Of a DNA stretch of 64,000 nt, positions 28,817 through 38,246 are shown one piece after another. Within the stretch, counting starts at the first letter, position 1, and each line of letters starts with the position of its first letter. The position numbers were made by a program, and so were the translations under genes. Location of the stretch: the IMG/VR virus record IMGVR_UViG_3300020202_000001, positions 1 to 64,000 of that record; one strand, given 5' to 3'. The stretch is from a virus. The notes beneath the pieces were generated by a model. That model was not told where the DNA came from, made no database searches, and saw nothing but the letters and a program-made list of their open reading frames with translations.

Positions 28817-31573
28817 GTGCAAACGACGGTCGGCCAACTCCTCGTCAACGAGCACCTGCCCGAGGACCTGCGGAACCACGACCGCGTCCTCGACAAGAAG
28901 GGCATCAACGCGCTCCTCCGCGACGTCGCCCAGCGGCACCCCGAGAAGTACCGCGAGATCTCCCACGCCCTCTCGACGATCGGCTGGCGGGCCGCCCAGG
29001 AGACGGGCGGCTACAGCTTCGGCATGCAGCACCTCCGCCCGGCGAAGGCCGCCCTGGCCCTGCGGGCGAAGCTCCGCGAGCAGATGCGGCAGGTGCTCGA
29101 CGACGACAACCTCGACGACAAGACCCGCGAGGACCGCATCACCCGGCTGGCCGGCGCGCTCCAGAAGCAGCAGCAGGAGGATGTGTTCAACGAGAGCCTG
29201 GCCGAGAAGAACCCGCTCGCCTACCAAGTGCTCTCCGGCTCCCGCGGCAACAAGATGAACCTCGCGAGCCTGCGGGGCTCGGACATGCTGTACGCCGACC
29301 ACCGGGACAACGTGATCCCGGTGCCGGTCCTGTCGAGCTACAGCGAGGGGCTGAAGCCGTGGGAGTATTGGGCCGGGACGTACGGTGCCCGCAAGGGTGT
29401 CATGGACGTGAAGTTCGCGACGCAGGACGCCGGCTTCCTGTCCAAGCAGCTGAACCAGGTCACGCACCGGCTCGTGGTCGAGGCCCTCGACCGCGACGGC
29501 GACGGCGAGCCGGACGCCCCGCCCCGCGGGCTCCCGGTCGACACGGACGACATGGACAACGAGGGCTCGCTCCTCGCCCACGACGTCGGCCCGTACAAGC
29601 GGAACACGGTGCTGACCCCGAAGATCCTGTCGCACCTCCGGCAGATCGGGCAGAAGCGCATCCTCGTGCGGAGCCCGGCCGTGGGCGGCACCCCGAACGG
29701 CGGCGTGTACGCCCGCGACGTCGGCGTCCGCGAGCACGGCACGCTCCCCGGCCGGGGCGAGATGCCCGGCCTCGCCGCCGTGCAGGCGCTGTCCGAGCCG
29801 CTGACGCAGGCCCAGATCTCCTCCAAGCACACGGGCGGCGTCGCCGGCGAGGGCAAGGCGATCTCCGGCTTCGAGTACGTCAACCAGCTCGTGCAGGTGC
29901 CGAAGAAGATGAAGGGCGGGGCGGCCCACTCCGACGAGGACGGCGTCGTCGGGCGGATCATCCCCGCCCCGGCCGGCGGCAACTACGTCTACGTGAACGG
30001 CAAGGAGCACTACGTCCCCGAGGGCGTCGAGCTGAAGGTCAAGCCGGGCGACCAGGTCGAGGCGGGCGACGTGCTGACCGCCGGCCTGCCGAACCCGTCC
30101 AAGATCGTCGAGCACAAGGGCATCGGCGAGGGCCGGCGGTACTTCGTCAAGGCGTTCCGGGAGGCGATGGGCGGGGCGAACATGACCGCCAACCGCCGGA
30201 ACATCGAGCTGCTGTCGCGGGGGCTCATCAACCACGTCCGGCTGACGGACGAGGTGGGCGAGCACGCGCCGGACGACCTCGTGCCCTACCACCTGGTCGA
30301 GAGCCGGTACCAGCCCCGCGACGACGCCGCCGAGGTCGAGCCGACGCTGGCCGGCAACCAGTACCTCGAACAGCCCGTGCTGCACTACACGGTCGGCACC
30401 CGCGTCCGCCCGAGCGTGATGCGGGACCTGCAGGAGTTCGGCGTGAAGAAGGTCCGCGTCCACCGCGACCCGCCGCCGTTCAAGGCCGAGATGGTCCGCG
30501 GCATGACCAGCCTGGCGAACGACCCGGACTGGATGACACGGATGTACGGCTCGGGGCTCAAGGGCGGGCTGCTGAAGGCGGTCCACCGGGGCGGCACGAG
30601 CGACGAGGCGGGCACGAGCTTCGTCCCGAGCCTGGCCAAGGCCGTCGACTTCGGCCGCACGCCCGGCGGCATCGTCCGCAAGCCGTCGCCCGGGTGGGCA
30701 CCCGAGCCGCCCGCCGCGATCAAGGTCGGCAGCTCCCCCGGCGTCCCGGGCGGACCGGCCGCCGGCGACGCCCCCGGCGCGCCGGGCGGGATCGGCTCGC
30801 CCCCGGGCGGGCTCGCCCCGCCGAAGCTCGCGCCGGCACCCGCCGCTCCGAAGCCCGCAGCGCCGGCCCCGCCGCCGGCGGCGACGCCCGCCCCCGCGCC
30901 GGCACCGGTGAAGCAGTACATGCCCGACACGGCCGCCCCGGAGCCACAGGCCCCGCTGTGGTTCGGCGGGTACCAGCCGCAGCGCGGGTTCAACCAGCAG
31001 GCGGCGACCGCCCTGATGCCGTACGCCCAACACCTGGGGCCGCTCGCCCCGCTGGCGGTCATGGCCGGCGTCGACTTCAAGGCCCTCGGCACGCTGACCG
31101 GGCAGAAGGACTGGACGCACGGCACCGACTACACGCAGGGCCTTAGGACGCCGCAGACGCCCGCACCCGCCCTCCCGGCCCCTCCGACGCCCCCGGCGGC
31201 TCCTGCGACGCCCCAGGCCCCTCCGGCGGCCCCTGCGGTCCCGCCCCAGCAGCCGCCGGCACCCGTCCAGCCGCCGCCGGCCGCCCAACAACCGGGCTCA
31301 GCCGCTCCGAAGCCGCCTCTGCAGTTCAAGAGCGAGGCCGAGTTCTTCGCCCACCCGCCGGTGCAGACCGCGCTGCAGGGCTTCCGGGGCAAGCTGTTCA
31401 GCCAGGTGACGCCGCAGGGCTTCCACTGGGCAGGCGAGATCGCCGGCATGCCGCAGATGCAGCAGGCGGTGAAGTGGGAGCTGGAGCAGTACGTGCACCA
31501 CCAGGACCCGGCCCGCCTGCAGGCCGGGCTCGACGCCGTGTACCAAGTCGTGATGAAGGCGAGGCAGCCATAA
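28817..31573 (+). CDS. RNA polymerase beta' C-terminal half (bridge helix and trigger loop) with Pro/Ala tail
   Basis: This 918-residue protein continues beta'. It has a G-x-L region near residue 55 (STIGWRAAQETGGYSFG), GSRGNKMNLASLRG, SYSEGLKPWEYWAGTYGARK, then GVMDVKFATQDAGFLSKQL for the bridge helix/trigger-loop region (188-222). A later SEPLTQAQISSKHTGG (about 325-341) matches the conserved trigger-loop GEPGTQLTMRTFH.GG segment. Residues up to about 620 look ordered. The last ~250 are Pro/Ala-rich with a small ordered end, which bacterial beta' lacks. The GTG start sits against an SD hairpin. The gene is 2.7 kb from the beta-beta'N gene, with three small genes between. Confidence 0.9.
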   Translation: MQTTVGQLLVNEHLPEDLRNHDRVLDKKGINALLRDVAQRHPEKYREISHALSTIGWRAAQETGGYSFGMQHLRPAKAALALRAKLREQMRQVLDDDNLDDKTREDRITRLAGALQKQQQEDVFNESLAEKNPLAYQVLSGSRGNKMNLASLRGSDMLYADHRDNVIPVPVLSSYSEGLKPWEYWAGTYGARKGVMDVKFATQDAGFLSKQLNQVTHRLVVEALDRDGDGEPDAPPRGLPVDTDDMDNEGSLLAHDVGPYKRNTVLTPKILSHLRQIGQKRILVRSPAVGGTPNGGVYARDVGVREHGTLPGRGEMPGLAAVQALSEPLTQAQISSKHTGGVAGEGKAISGFEYVNQLVQVPKKMKGGAAHSDEDGVVGRIIPAPAGGNYVYVNGKEHYVPEGVELKVKPGDQVEAGDVLTAGLPNPSKIVEHKGIGEGRRYFVKAFREAMGGANMTANRRNIELLSRGLINHVRLTDEVGEHAPDDLVPYHLVESRYQPRDDAAEVEPTLAGNQYLEQPVLHYTVGTRVRPSVMRDLQEFGVKKVRVHRDPPPFKAEMVRGMTSLANDPDWMTRMYGSGLKGGLLKAVHRGGTSDEAGTSFVPSLAKAVDFGRTPGGIVRKPSPGWAPEPPAAIKVGSSPGVPGGPAAGDAPGAPGGIGSPPGGLAPPKLAPAPAAPKPAAPAPPPAATPAPAPAPVKQYMPDTAAPEPQAPLWFGGYQPQRGFNQQAATALMPYAQHLGPLAPLAVMAGVDFKALGTLTGQKDWTHGTDYTQGLRTPQTPAPALPAPPTPPAAPATPQAPPAAPAVPPQQPPAPVQPPPAAQQPGSAAPKPPLQFKSEAEFFAHPPVQTALQGFRGKLFSQVTPQGFHWAGEIAGMPQMQQAVKWELEQYVHHQDPARLQAGLDAVYQVVMKARQP

Positions 31574-33777
31574 TGCGATCCACGTTCGCCCCTCTCCTCG
31601 AACCGTTGCTCAAGGCCGCCGAGGGCGTGCCCGGCAGCACCGGCGCGGCTACGGTCCCGGGCGGCGGCGGTGCCCCCAAGCCGATCGGCCTGAACTTCGG
31701 CGGCGGCGGTGCCGGCGGCGGCGGCACGAACCCGTACCTCAAGCCCGCGACCCAGCCCACGACCGTGCCGCCCGGCACGCTCGCCCCGGCCCCGAACCGG
31801 CCGGCGGCGGCGGCACCCGCCGCCCCCGCGCCCGCGCAGCCCGTGCAGCCCAACGCCAACGGCGGCGGCTTCCACCTGCCCGGACCCGGCGGCGGCCAGC
31901 CGCAACCGCAACAGCAGCAGCAGCCCGCGCCGGCACCGCCCCCGGCCGGCGGCAACCCGTTCCTGTCGAACCCGTACCTCCAGGGTCCGCCCAAGCTCGA
32001 CCCGAGCGCGTACGACCAGCAGACGCTGGCCAACGCCGGCACGAGCTGGGCCGGCGGCACCCCGCCGCCCGAGGTCGCGGCCCGTTGGGATTCGGTGCGG
32101 AACCCGCCGTGGCGGCCGAGCGTGCGGTCGCAGATGAGCCGCGACCGGTGGCCCAACGTCCCGTTCGTGGGGCTGCAGGACCCGACGAACACCGGGCAGG
32201 GCGTCCCCGGCGGCGCGATGGCGATGCAGAACAACCTGTTCGCCGGCACGCTCGCCAACGACTTCGCCCTCCGCCCGACCGCGTGGGGCGCGGGCCAGGG
32301 CGCGAGGCTGCTCACCGGCTCGACCCCGGCGTGGCTCGGCGGCACGAGCCGGTTCCTCGGCGGGGCCAGCCACCTCGGCAACGCGGCCGCCCCGCTGATG
32401 CTGAACTACGACGTGACCGAGGACGGCAGCGGGAACATGAACCAGGCGGTCATGTCGCCGGCCATGCTCCGCATGCTCGCGACCGGGAAGTACGCCCCCA
32501 CCGCTGCCCCCGGCGCGACGGCGCTCGGCCGGGCCGGTGCCGCCGGCGGTCGCGTCCTGCCGTACGCCTACTGGGCGGCCGAGCTGGGCAAGGAGGGGTA
32601 CGGCAGCTACGCCCGGGGCAAGGAGCTGGACCCGAACGCGAACTGGCTCGTGGCGACCGGGAAGGGCAACGCCGACCGGTACATGCAGCTGACGCGGGCG
32701 AACGACCGGGCCGCCCACGGCAGCTGGGCCGACGTCATGGCCCAGGCGGGCGAGAACATGGACCACCCGGTCCAGATGCTCGAACACGCCCCCGAGGTCG
32801 TCTACCGGGGCGGGCAGGCGATCAACGCCGGTGCCGGGGCCTGGTCGTCCGCCCGCGACGTGAACGCCGGCTCGGGCCGACTGGACACGGCGCTGGAGGC
32901 CGCCAACGCCGCGCGGCAGCAGTCCGGGGCGACGCCGTACGAGCGGCGGATCGGCAGCACCCAGGTCGACTTCACCGACCGGACCTCGAACGCCTGGCAG
33001 CTCGGGTTCCTGCCCGACGACAAGCGGGTCCGGCCGAAGCACCTGGGCACGGGCGAGGTGTACGAGGACGAGCGGCTCTTGCCCCAGCGGTGGCAGGTTG
33101 CCCGCCGGCTCGACGCGGCCCGGCCGTTCATCCACCCGAACCTCCCGGAGCCGTACGCCCACGCCCTGACCGCCGTGTTCGACCCGAACCACCCGGAGTA
33201 CAACGACGACGGGGCGATGATCCTCCGCGAGCGGCTGGCCGCCAGCCCGCCCAAGGACGCCGCCGGCGTGCAGCAGGCGGTCGACGCGGTGTTCGGCCCG
33301 AACAACGGCCCCGCCCAGCAGACCGCTGCCCTGCGGCAGTCGGCGGCCGAGGCCGCGCGGGCGCACCAGCGGGCCGTCGACGAAGCGCCGCGGACCGGCG
33401 GCGGGTCGCGGACAAGTTGTTTCAGCGGCCTGCCGCAGGGCATGGTCGACACCCGCCGGTGCCACGCGATGACGCGGAGCATCGGCCAACTGCAGCTGAG
33501 CGGGATGGACCCCTACCGGGAGGGGGCGCGGGAGGACTGGCTGCAGCGGAACGCGCCGGCCGTCCAGCAGGCCCGCGACGCTTCGCGGTACACGCACCAG
33601 GCGATCGACGAGGACGCCCCGGTCCCCCAGCCGACGTACCGGCACTACGGGCCGGACCTGGTGACCGGCCGGATGCAAGGCAGCGGCCGCGACCCGGCGA
33701 CGCTCTCCCCCGAGGATCTGGCGATCCTCCGGCGGTGGATCAACGGCCAGAGCGCCGCCCCGGACCAGCCGAAGTGA
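31573..33777 (+). CDS. Large low-complexity virion-type protein
   Basis: 734 residues, starting in a TAATG overlap with the RNA polymerase gene. The first ~130 residues are Gly/Pro/Ala/Gln-rich. The remainder looks ordered and contains Gly/Ala-rich hydrophobic stretches (about 260-330) and helical regions. A CFSG...C pair lies near 616. There is no catalytic motif I recognise. Coupling to the polymerase gene suggests co-packaging or assembly, but that is inference. Confidence 0.55.
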   Translation: MRSTFAPLLEPLLKAAEGVPGSTGAATVPGGGGAPKPIGLNFGGGGAGGGGTNPYLKPATQPTTVPPGTLAPAPNRPAAAAPAAPAPAQPVQPNANGGGFHLPGPGGGQPQPQQQQQPAPAPPPAGGNPFLSNPYLQGPPKLDPSAYDQQTLANAGTSWAGGTPPPEVAARWDSVRNPPWRPSVRSQMSRDRWPNVPFVGLQDPTNTGQGVPGGAMAMQNNLFAGTLANDFALRPTAWGAGQGARLLTGSTPAWLGGTSRFLGGASHLGNAAAPLMLNYDVTEDGSGNMNQAVMSPAMLRMLATGKYAPTAAPGATALGRAGAAGGRVLPYAYWAAELGKEGYGSYARGKELDPNANWLVATGKGNADRYMQLTRANDRAAHGSWADVMAQAGENMDHPVQMLEHAPEVVYRGGQAINAGAGAWSSARDVNAGSGRLDTALEAANAARQQSGATPYERRIGSTQVDFTDRTSNAWQLGFLPDDKRVRPKHLGTGEVYEDERLLPQRWQVARRLDAARPFIHPNLPEPYAHALTAVFDPNHPEYNDDGAMILRERLAASPPKDAAGVQQAVDAVFGPNNGPAQQTAALRQSAAEAARAHQRAVDEAPRTGGGSRTSCFSGLPQGMVDTRRCHAMTRSIGQLQLSGMDPYREGAREDWLQRNAPAVQQARDASRYTHQAIDEDAPVPQPTYRHYGPDLVTGRMQGSGRDPATLSPEDLAILRRWINGQSAAPDQPK

Positions 33778-33787
33778 CACCGCAGGT

Positions 33788-33817
33788 TTGTCCCCCGTAG
33801 GGGGCAACGGTTATAGT
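33788..33817 (+). promoter_or_regulatory. Promoter-like sequence with C/G dyad
   Basis: TTGTCC (33788-33793), 18-base spacer, TATAGT (33812-33817). The dyad CCCCCGTAGGGGG (33792-33804) overlaps the -35 rather than being centred in the spacer. It precedes the head module. Confidence 0.55.
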
Positions 33818-33843
33818 TGAGGCTCGGGCTACACGGACCGGTT

Positions 33844-33857
33844 TTCCACGGATGGAA
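33844..33857 (+). promoter_or_regulatory. SD hairpin TTCC-ACGGAT-GGAA
   Basis: Perfect 4-bp stem, ACGGAT hexaloop (CANGGANG), 3 bases before ATG 33861. It argues for 33861 over the ATG at 33852, which lies inside the hairpin. Confidence 0.65.
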
Positions 33858-33860
33858 CAA

Positions 33861-36458
33861 ATGACGCACACGAAGCAAGCACCGACCGCGTCGCGTCGGG
33901 GTATCCGCAAGGCCGCCTCCGACCTGGGCGGGACGTACTGGGCGGCCCCCGGCTACACCCACCGCGAGCTGCGGGCGATGTGCCTGCGCTTCGACCGCAC
34001 GAAGCAGGCCGACATCGGCGGCGAGCAGGAGACCGGCTTCGAGCAGGCGTTCTCCTCGCTGGCCTACGCCTACATGAAGGACAAGGCCCCGCGGCTCCTC
34101 GACTACGTCGTCGGGTTCCAGCTCGTCGACCGCAACGAGGACAACACCAAGGCCGTCGCGGTGTTCGGCTTCAAGGTCGGCAAGCAGTGGCTGTACGCCC
34201 CGGTGTTCTTCCTGAACGGGGACCTCAAGGGCCACGAGCTGCTGTACATCAAGAACCAGGACGCCTTCGTCCCGATGAAGGAGAACTGGGTCAACTACAT
34301 CATGTCCCGCAAGCCGCACGTCCTGGGCGAGGGGAGCCCGAAGGACGTGTTCCAGCTCGGCGGGCTCACGCCGAACATCGAGCGGCTCGCGTGGCCGCCG
34401 GCCCACAGCAAGTACGGCAGCGACGGCGGGCTCGGGTTCGACTGCGACGAGTGGGCGCGCGGGTTCCTCCCGCCGCTGGCCGCCGCCGCGACGAAGTCCG
34501 CCCGGTTCATCTGGCGCGACCGCCAGCCCGGCGAGAAGGTCGACCTGACCAAGCTCGCGTCGGCCGGGCTCCTGCCCGCGTTCGTCGGCAACCAGGACCT
34601 GGAGACGCTGCTCGGCGAGAGCCTGCAGCTGACGAAGATCGCGTTCGACTGGTCCCGGCAATTCCCCGGCATCAAGCTCGCCCTCGACCGGTTCTACGGG
34701 CCGGACCTGTTCGAGCGCGTCGCCACCCGGATCAAGGAGGCCGCCGACCGGTCCGACCTGAACATCCTCCCGGCCGACCGCGTGAAGCGCGCGGCCGCCG
34801 CCGCGATGCCCGGCATCTCGATCATGCCCGAGGCCCCGCGCGTCAAGCAGGCGTCGGGCGACGAGAAGGTCAAGATCGTCACCCGCGACGACGTGGCGAA
34901 GGCCAACGTCCAGGAGCTGAACGAGGACGAGAAGGGCAAGGCCCTGCAGGACGGCTACCTGGTCCGCGACCACCGCGAGCCCGAGGAGGTCACGAAGGTC
35001 TACGCGACCCAGATGCGACAGGAGCTGACGAACCCGCACGAGAGCGGGATCTACGAGGTCCTGGAGCGGCCGGGCAACTTCGAGCAGATGATCGTCCTGA
35101 CCAACCCGTACACGAACGCGGGCAAGCAGGGCTTCTGCACCGTCATCCGCAAGGGCGACGGCGAGAAGAGCTGGATCAACGCCCACCGGTCCACGATCTT
35201 CGCCAAGAAGATCGAGATGGACGAGGACTACAAGAAGTGGTTCAAGGGGCTGGCCGATAAGCAGTCGCTGGAGAAGGGCGGCGTGTACGTCGCGCTGAAC
35301 CACAGCGGCCAGGGCACGACCCCGTTCACGGTCCGCGAGGCGTACGACGACGGCCGGTACAAGGTCGACTTCCGCGAATACTTCGACAAGCCCCGCGCCG
35401 GCAACCTGCCCCGCACCGCGCTCGACGGCCCCGGCGAGCCCGGCGGCGAGTACATCAGCGGGTACGGCGCGCTGCTGGTCGTGAACAAGCGGAAGGACTG
35501 CAAGCTGCGGGCGGTCAACGGGGAGCTGCACGTCCCCGAGGCCGACTTCAAGTTCCTCCGGCTCAAGAGCCCGCCGAAGCCCAAGAAGGACGAGGACTCG
35601 ATCCTGTCGTGCTGCCCGTCCGTCTCGTGCGACGAGAGCGGCAGCGAGCCGAAGCCGATCACGCCGGGCGACCTGAAGGACCTCCAGCTGCTCTTCACCG
35701 AGAAGACCGCGCGGGTCAAGCTGCTCGGCGACGCCCACGAGGTGTCGATCACGACGGAGAAGACCGGCAGCGCCCGGCTCCCGTACGGCCAGGCCCTCTT
35801 CCACCTGATCCGCGTCCACGGGTGCAGCGAGGCCGGGGCGACCGAGATGCTCAAGGCCGCCCAGGCCAAGGGCCGCGTCCGCGCCCCGGTCGTCTACCGC
35901 CTGAAGTACGCCAACGGCTACCCGGGCATGGAGGGGCCGAACGCCCCGGCGATCCCGCAGCCCATGTACGGCAGCGAGGCGATCGGCTACAACAACGTCA
36001 ACGCGATCTACCCGCAGGAGGAGGAGATCCCGGTGCCGGGGATGTCCTCGCACCGGACGGACCCGCGGATCTACGACCCGTTCCTTCGGATCACCCCCGA
36101 CCAGCAGGCGATGGGCATGGCCCAGCAGGCCGGTCAGGAGGGCCAGAAGGAGGTCTTCGACACCGCGATGATCTCCGGGATGCTCAAGGCCGTCCGGCAG
36201 GACACGCTGGTCGACCGCTACCTCGGCGACCTGATGAAGGCCGTCGACAAGCTCGGCCGCCTCCTGTTCATGTTCTACTGGCACCAGGAGGAGTTCAGCG
36301 AGCGGTACGGCAAGAGCGACCTCCCCGAGCTGGAGGACTCGCTCCGCAACGCGTTCGAGACGCTGGGCGACGTCGTGCTGTTCCTGAAGGAGAAGACGAT
36401 CGAGCCGGGGCTGGACGACATCCAGGACCCGACGATCGAGGACGCGGCCCGTAACTGA
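33861..36458 (+). CDS. Large head-module structural protein, unknown role
   Basis: 865 residues. It is mostly ordered alpha/beta, with a cysteine pair (ILSCCPSVSC) near 585 and a helical C-terminus (VDRYLGDLMKAVDKLGRLLF, then acidic). Its position (first gene after a new promoter, upstream of protease, scaffold and capsid) and size would suit a portal or large core protein, but I see no diagnostic portal feature, so the role is left open. Confidence 0.6.
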   Translation: MTHTKQAPTASRRGIRKAASDLGGTYWAAPGYTHRELRAMCLRFDRTKQADIGGEQETGFEQAFSSLAYAYMKDKAPRLLDYVVGFQLVDRNEDNTKAVAVFGFKVGKQWLYAPVFFLNGDLKGHELLYIKNQDAFVPMKENWVNYIMSRKPHVLGEGSPKDVFQLGGLTPNIERLAWPPAHSKYGSDGGLGFDCDEWARGFLPPLAAAATKSARFIWRDRQPGEKVDLTKLASAGLLPAFVGNQDLETLLGESLQLTKIAFDWSRQFPGIKLALDRFYGPDLFERVATRIKEAADRSDLNILPADRVKRAAAAAMPGISIMPEAPRVKQASGDEKVKIVTRDDVAKANVQELNEDEKGKALQDGYLVRDHREPEEVTKVYATQMRQELTNPHESGIYEVLERPGNFEQMIVLTNPYTNAGKQGFCTVIRKGDGEKSWINAHRSTIFAKKIEMDEDYKKWFKGLADKQSLEKGGVYVALNHSGQGTTPFTVREAYDDGRYKVDFREYFDKPRAGNLPRTALDGPGEPGGEYISGYGALLVVNKRKDCKLRAVNGELHVPEADFKFLRLKSPPKPKKDEDSILSCCPSVSCDESGSEPKPITPGDLKDLQLLFTEKTARVKLLGDAHEVSITTEKTGSARLPYGQALFHLIRVHGCSEAGATEMLKAAQAKGRVRAPVVYRLKYANGYPGMEGPNAPAIPQPMYGSEAIGYNNVNAIYPQEEEIPVPGMSSHRTDPRIYDPFLRITPDQQAMGMAQQAGQEGQKEVFDTAMISGMLKAVRQDTLVDRYLGDLMKAVDKLGRLLFMFYWHQEEFSERYGKSDLPELEDSLRNAFETLGDVVLFLKEKTIEPGLDDIQDPTIEDAARN

Positions 36459-36500
36459 TCCCCCGCAGCATCGCGTGGCAAGGACGCCGCGACCCCTGAC

Positions 36501-36514
36501 AGCAACGGAGTGCT
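36501..36514 (+). promoter_or_regulatory. SD hairpin AGCA-ACGGAG-TGCT
   Basis: Perfect 4-bp stem with ACGGAG hexaloop, 3 bases before ATG 36518. The closing pair is A-T rather than C-G. Confidence 0.7.
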
Positions 36515-36517
36515 CCG

Positions 36518-37141
36518 ATGACGCCCTACAGCAAAGAGTTCACGATCACCACGACCGGCGCGAACGAGGTCGTGGCCCTCGACTTCCCGGGGCGGTGCCG
36601 CATCCGGTCGATCCAGGCGCTGAACCTGGGCGGCGGGTCGCACACGATCGACTTCTACTCCCGGGCCTTCGCCGGGCCGGTCATCGCGATCGGCAAGGTC
36701 CGCAGCGGCTCGGGCGGCAAGGCCGAGGTCGTGCTGGAGGACTTCCTGCCCGTCCGCCCCAGCGACGCCGTCACGATCGCCGGCAGCCACGCCGACTACA
36801 ACGGCACCCGCCGCGTCACGAAGGTCGTCCAGTCGCCGACCGCCGGGGTGTACGCCCAGGTGCCGGCCCTGGTCCTGACGCTCGACGTCGCCTACTCGGT
36901 CGACGCCGAGGGCGGCACCGCCCAGACGGTCGTCCCCGCCGCCGAGGAGCCGCTGTTCAAGGTCGCCGGGCTGACCGGTGCCGGCATCCAGACGACGGCC
37001 GCCGAGTTCGAGTACAAGAACCAGGACCCCGAGCCCAAGCGGAACATCGGGACCCCCCGCAAGATCTACGCCCGCGTGCTCGCCGCCGGCACCTACCGGA
37101 TCGTCATCCGGTCGGCCGAGGGCATCGGCATGGGCGGCTGA
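36518..37141 (+). CDS. Beta-rich structural protein
   Basis: 207 residues, almost entirely short beta strands (FTITTTGANEVVALDFPG; SIQALNLGGGSHTIDFYSRA) with a Thr/Val/Gly bias, typical of virion decoration or connector proteins. It ends exactly at a dispersed palindrome. No family recognised. Confidence 0.55.
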   Translation: MTPYSKEFTITTTGANEVVALDFPGRCRIRSIQALNLGGGSHTIDFYSRAFAGPVIAIGKVRSGSGGKAEVVLEDFLPVRPSDAVTIAGSHADYNGTRRVTKVVQSPTAGVYAQVPALVLTLDVAYSVDAEGGTAQTVVPAAEEPLFKVAGLTGAGIQTTAAEFEYKNQDPEPKRNIGTPRKIYARVLAAGTYRIVIRSAEGIGMGG

Positions 37142-37163
37142 TCCCAAAACCGGTTTTTGAAAC
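37140..37163. repeat. Dispersed AAAACCGGTTTT palindrome, copy 7
   Basis: TCCCAAAACCGGTTTTTGAA, overlapping the TGA of the 36518 gene. Confidence 0.9.
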
Positions 37164-37173
37164 TGCTCCTCCT

Positions 37174-37187
37174 GGTCACGGACGACC
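37174..37187 (+). promoter_or_regulatory. SD hairpin GGTC-ACGGAC-GACC
   Basis: Perfect 4-bp stem, ACGGAC hexaloop closed by C-G (CANGGANG), 3 bases before ATG 37191. Confidence 0.7.
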
Positions 37188-37190
37188 GAC

Positions 37191-38246
37191 ATGGCTCAGC
37201 AGATCGACTTCGAGAAGTTCAACCCGTTCCGCCGCCCCGACTGGCGGATGGACCGTGTGCTGCAGATGGTCGACCGCATGCCCAACCCGGGCCGGTCGAC
37301 CAAGCGGGACGACGACTACGTCAAGGGCCTGCGGAACTTCATGCTCCGGTACCGGGCGTACGACGACGCCGCCCGCAACCAGCTCGGGTACGAGAACCCG
37401 GGGTTGTTCTGGGCCTACCAGATCCACGACCGGCGGGAGGACGACGGCAAGCGCAAGGCGATCATGGTCGAGGCCCGCATCCTCGCCGGGCAGACGGACG
37501 AGCAGATCGCCGACGAGCTGGGGACCGTGCCGGGCGTCGTGCACTGGTACGAGAAGGTCTTCTTCAACGTCCGCGACCGGCTGAAGAACCACGACTGGGT
37601 CATCGACCACGTCCTGATGCCGGCGTGGGAGGCCGAGCACCTGGACGAGGAGGAGGACGAGGTCAACCCGGCCCACGTCGCGTTCAAGCAGGTGAGCCGG
37701 CCGTACTTCGACTGCACGACGAAGTTCTTCGCCTACTTCGGCGGCGTCTTCTGCCTGGACTACGTGCTCAGCGGGTTCCGCCGGGGCAACCAGGTGATGG
37801 AGCGGGAGGGCGTCGGCGAGTGGATGGACAACAACTACATCGACCGGCTGCGGCACCGCTCGAACATGGCGATGCACACGTTCGAGCCGAACCGCTACCA
37901 GATCATGCAGCTGTTCGAGCTGAACAACCAGATCATCCAGATCGAGCGGAACAAGGACGCGGCCCTGCAGGCGAAGGACAACTTCCACAAGGCCGTGCAG
38001 GCGATGCTCACGAGCATGGACTGGGCGGTCGGCGACGAGGGCAACAAGCTCGTCGAGGGCACGCTGGTCCAGAAGTACGACGAGTCCGCCGTCGAGCTGC
38101 GCGACGACGAGGTGCTCCTGCTGTCGGCGGGGCGGAAACCTGATAAGATCGAAGGGATCGAGACATTCAAGCTGCCGCCCCCGCGGCCGCGTGGCAACGC
38201 TGGTCAGGAGGACCAACAGCATGCGAACGCTCAGCAAGGAAGCTGA
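37191..38246 (+). CDS. Helical protein with an internal helix-turn-helix
   Basis: 351 residues. Residues about 97-130 (AGQTDEQIADELGTVPGVVH then WYEKVFFNVRDRL) read as an HTH of the sigma-region-4/LuxR type, in an otherwise helical protein with a disordered Gln-rich end. A DNA-binding role in packaging (small-terminase-like) or transcription with the phage polymerase are both conceivable. Position in the head module slightly favours packaging. It overlaps the next gene by 26 bases. Confidence 0.55.
   Translation: MAQQIDFEKFNPFRRPDWRMDRVLQMVDRMPNPGRSTKRDDDYVKGLRNFMLRYRAYDDAARNQLGYENPGLFWAYQIHDRREDDGKRKAIMVEARILAGQTDEQIADELGTVPGVVHWYEKVFFNVRDRLKNHDWVIDHVLMPAWEAEHLDEEEDEVNPAHVAFKQVSRPYFDCTTKFFAYFGGVFCLDYVLSGFRRGNQVMEREGVGEWMDNNYIDRLRHRSNMAMHTFEPNRYQIMQLFELNNQIIQIERNKDAALQAKDNFHKAVQAMLTSMDWAVGDEGNKLVEGTLVQKYDESAVELRDDEVLLLSAGRKPDKIEGIETFKLPPPRPRGNAGQEDQQHANAQQGS
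38201..38215 (+). promoter_or_regulatory. SD hairpin variant TGGTC-AGGAG-GACCA
   Basis: Perfect 5-bp stem with a pentaloop AGGAG, 5 bases before ATG 38221 and inside the end of the previous gene. One loop base short of the ANGGAN rule. Confidence 0.6.

Noticed and set aside
33861-36458. Calling this protein the portal
   Set aside because: Only position and size support it. No portal-specific signature could be pointed to, and no large terminase is in the window to anchor the order.
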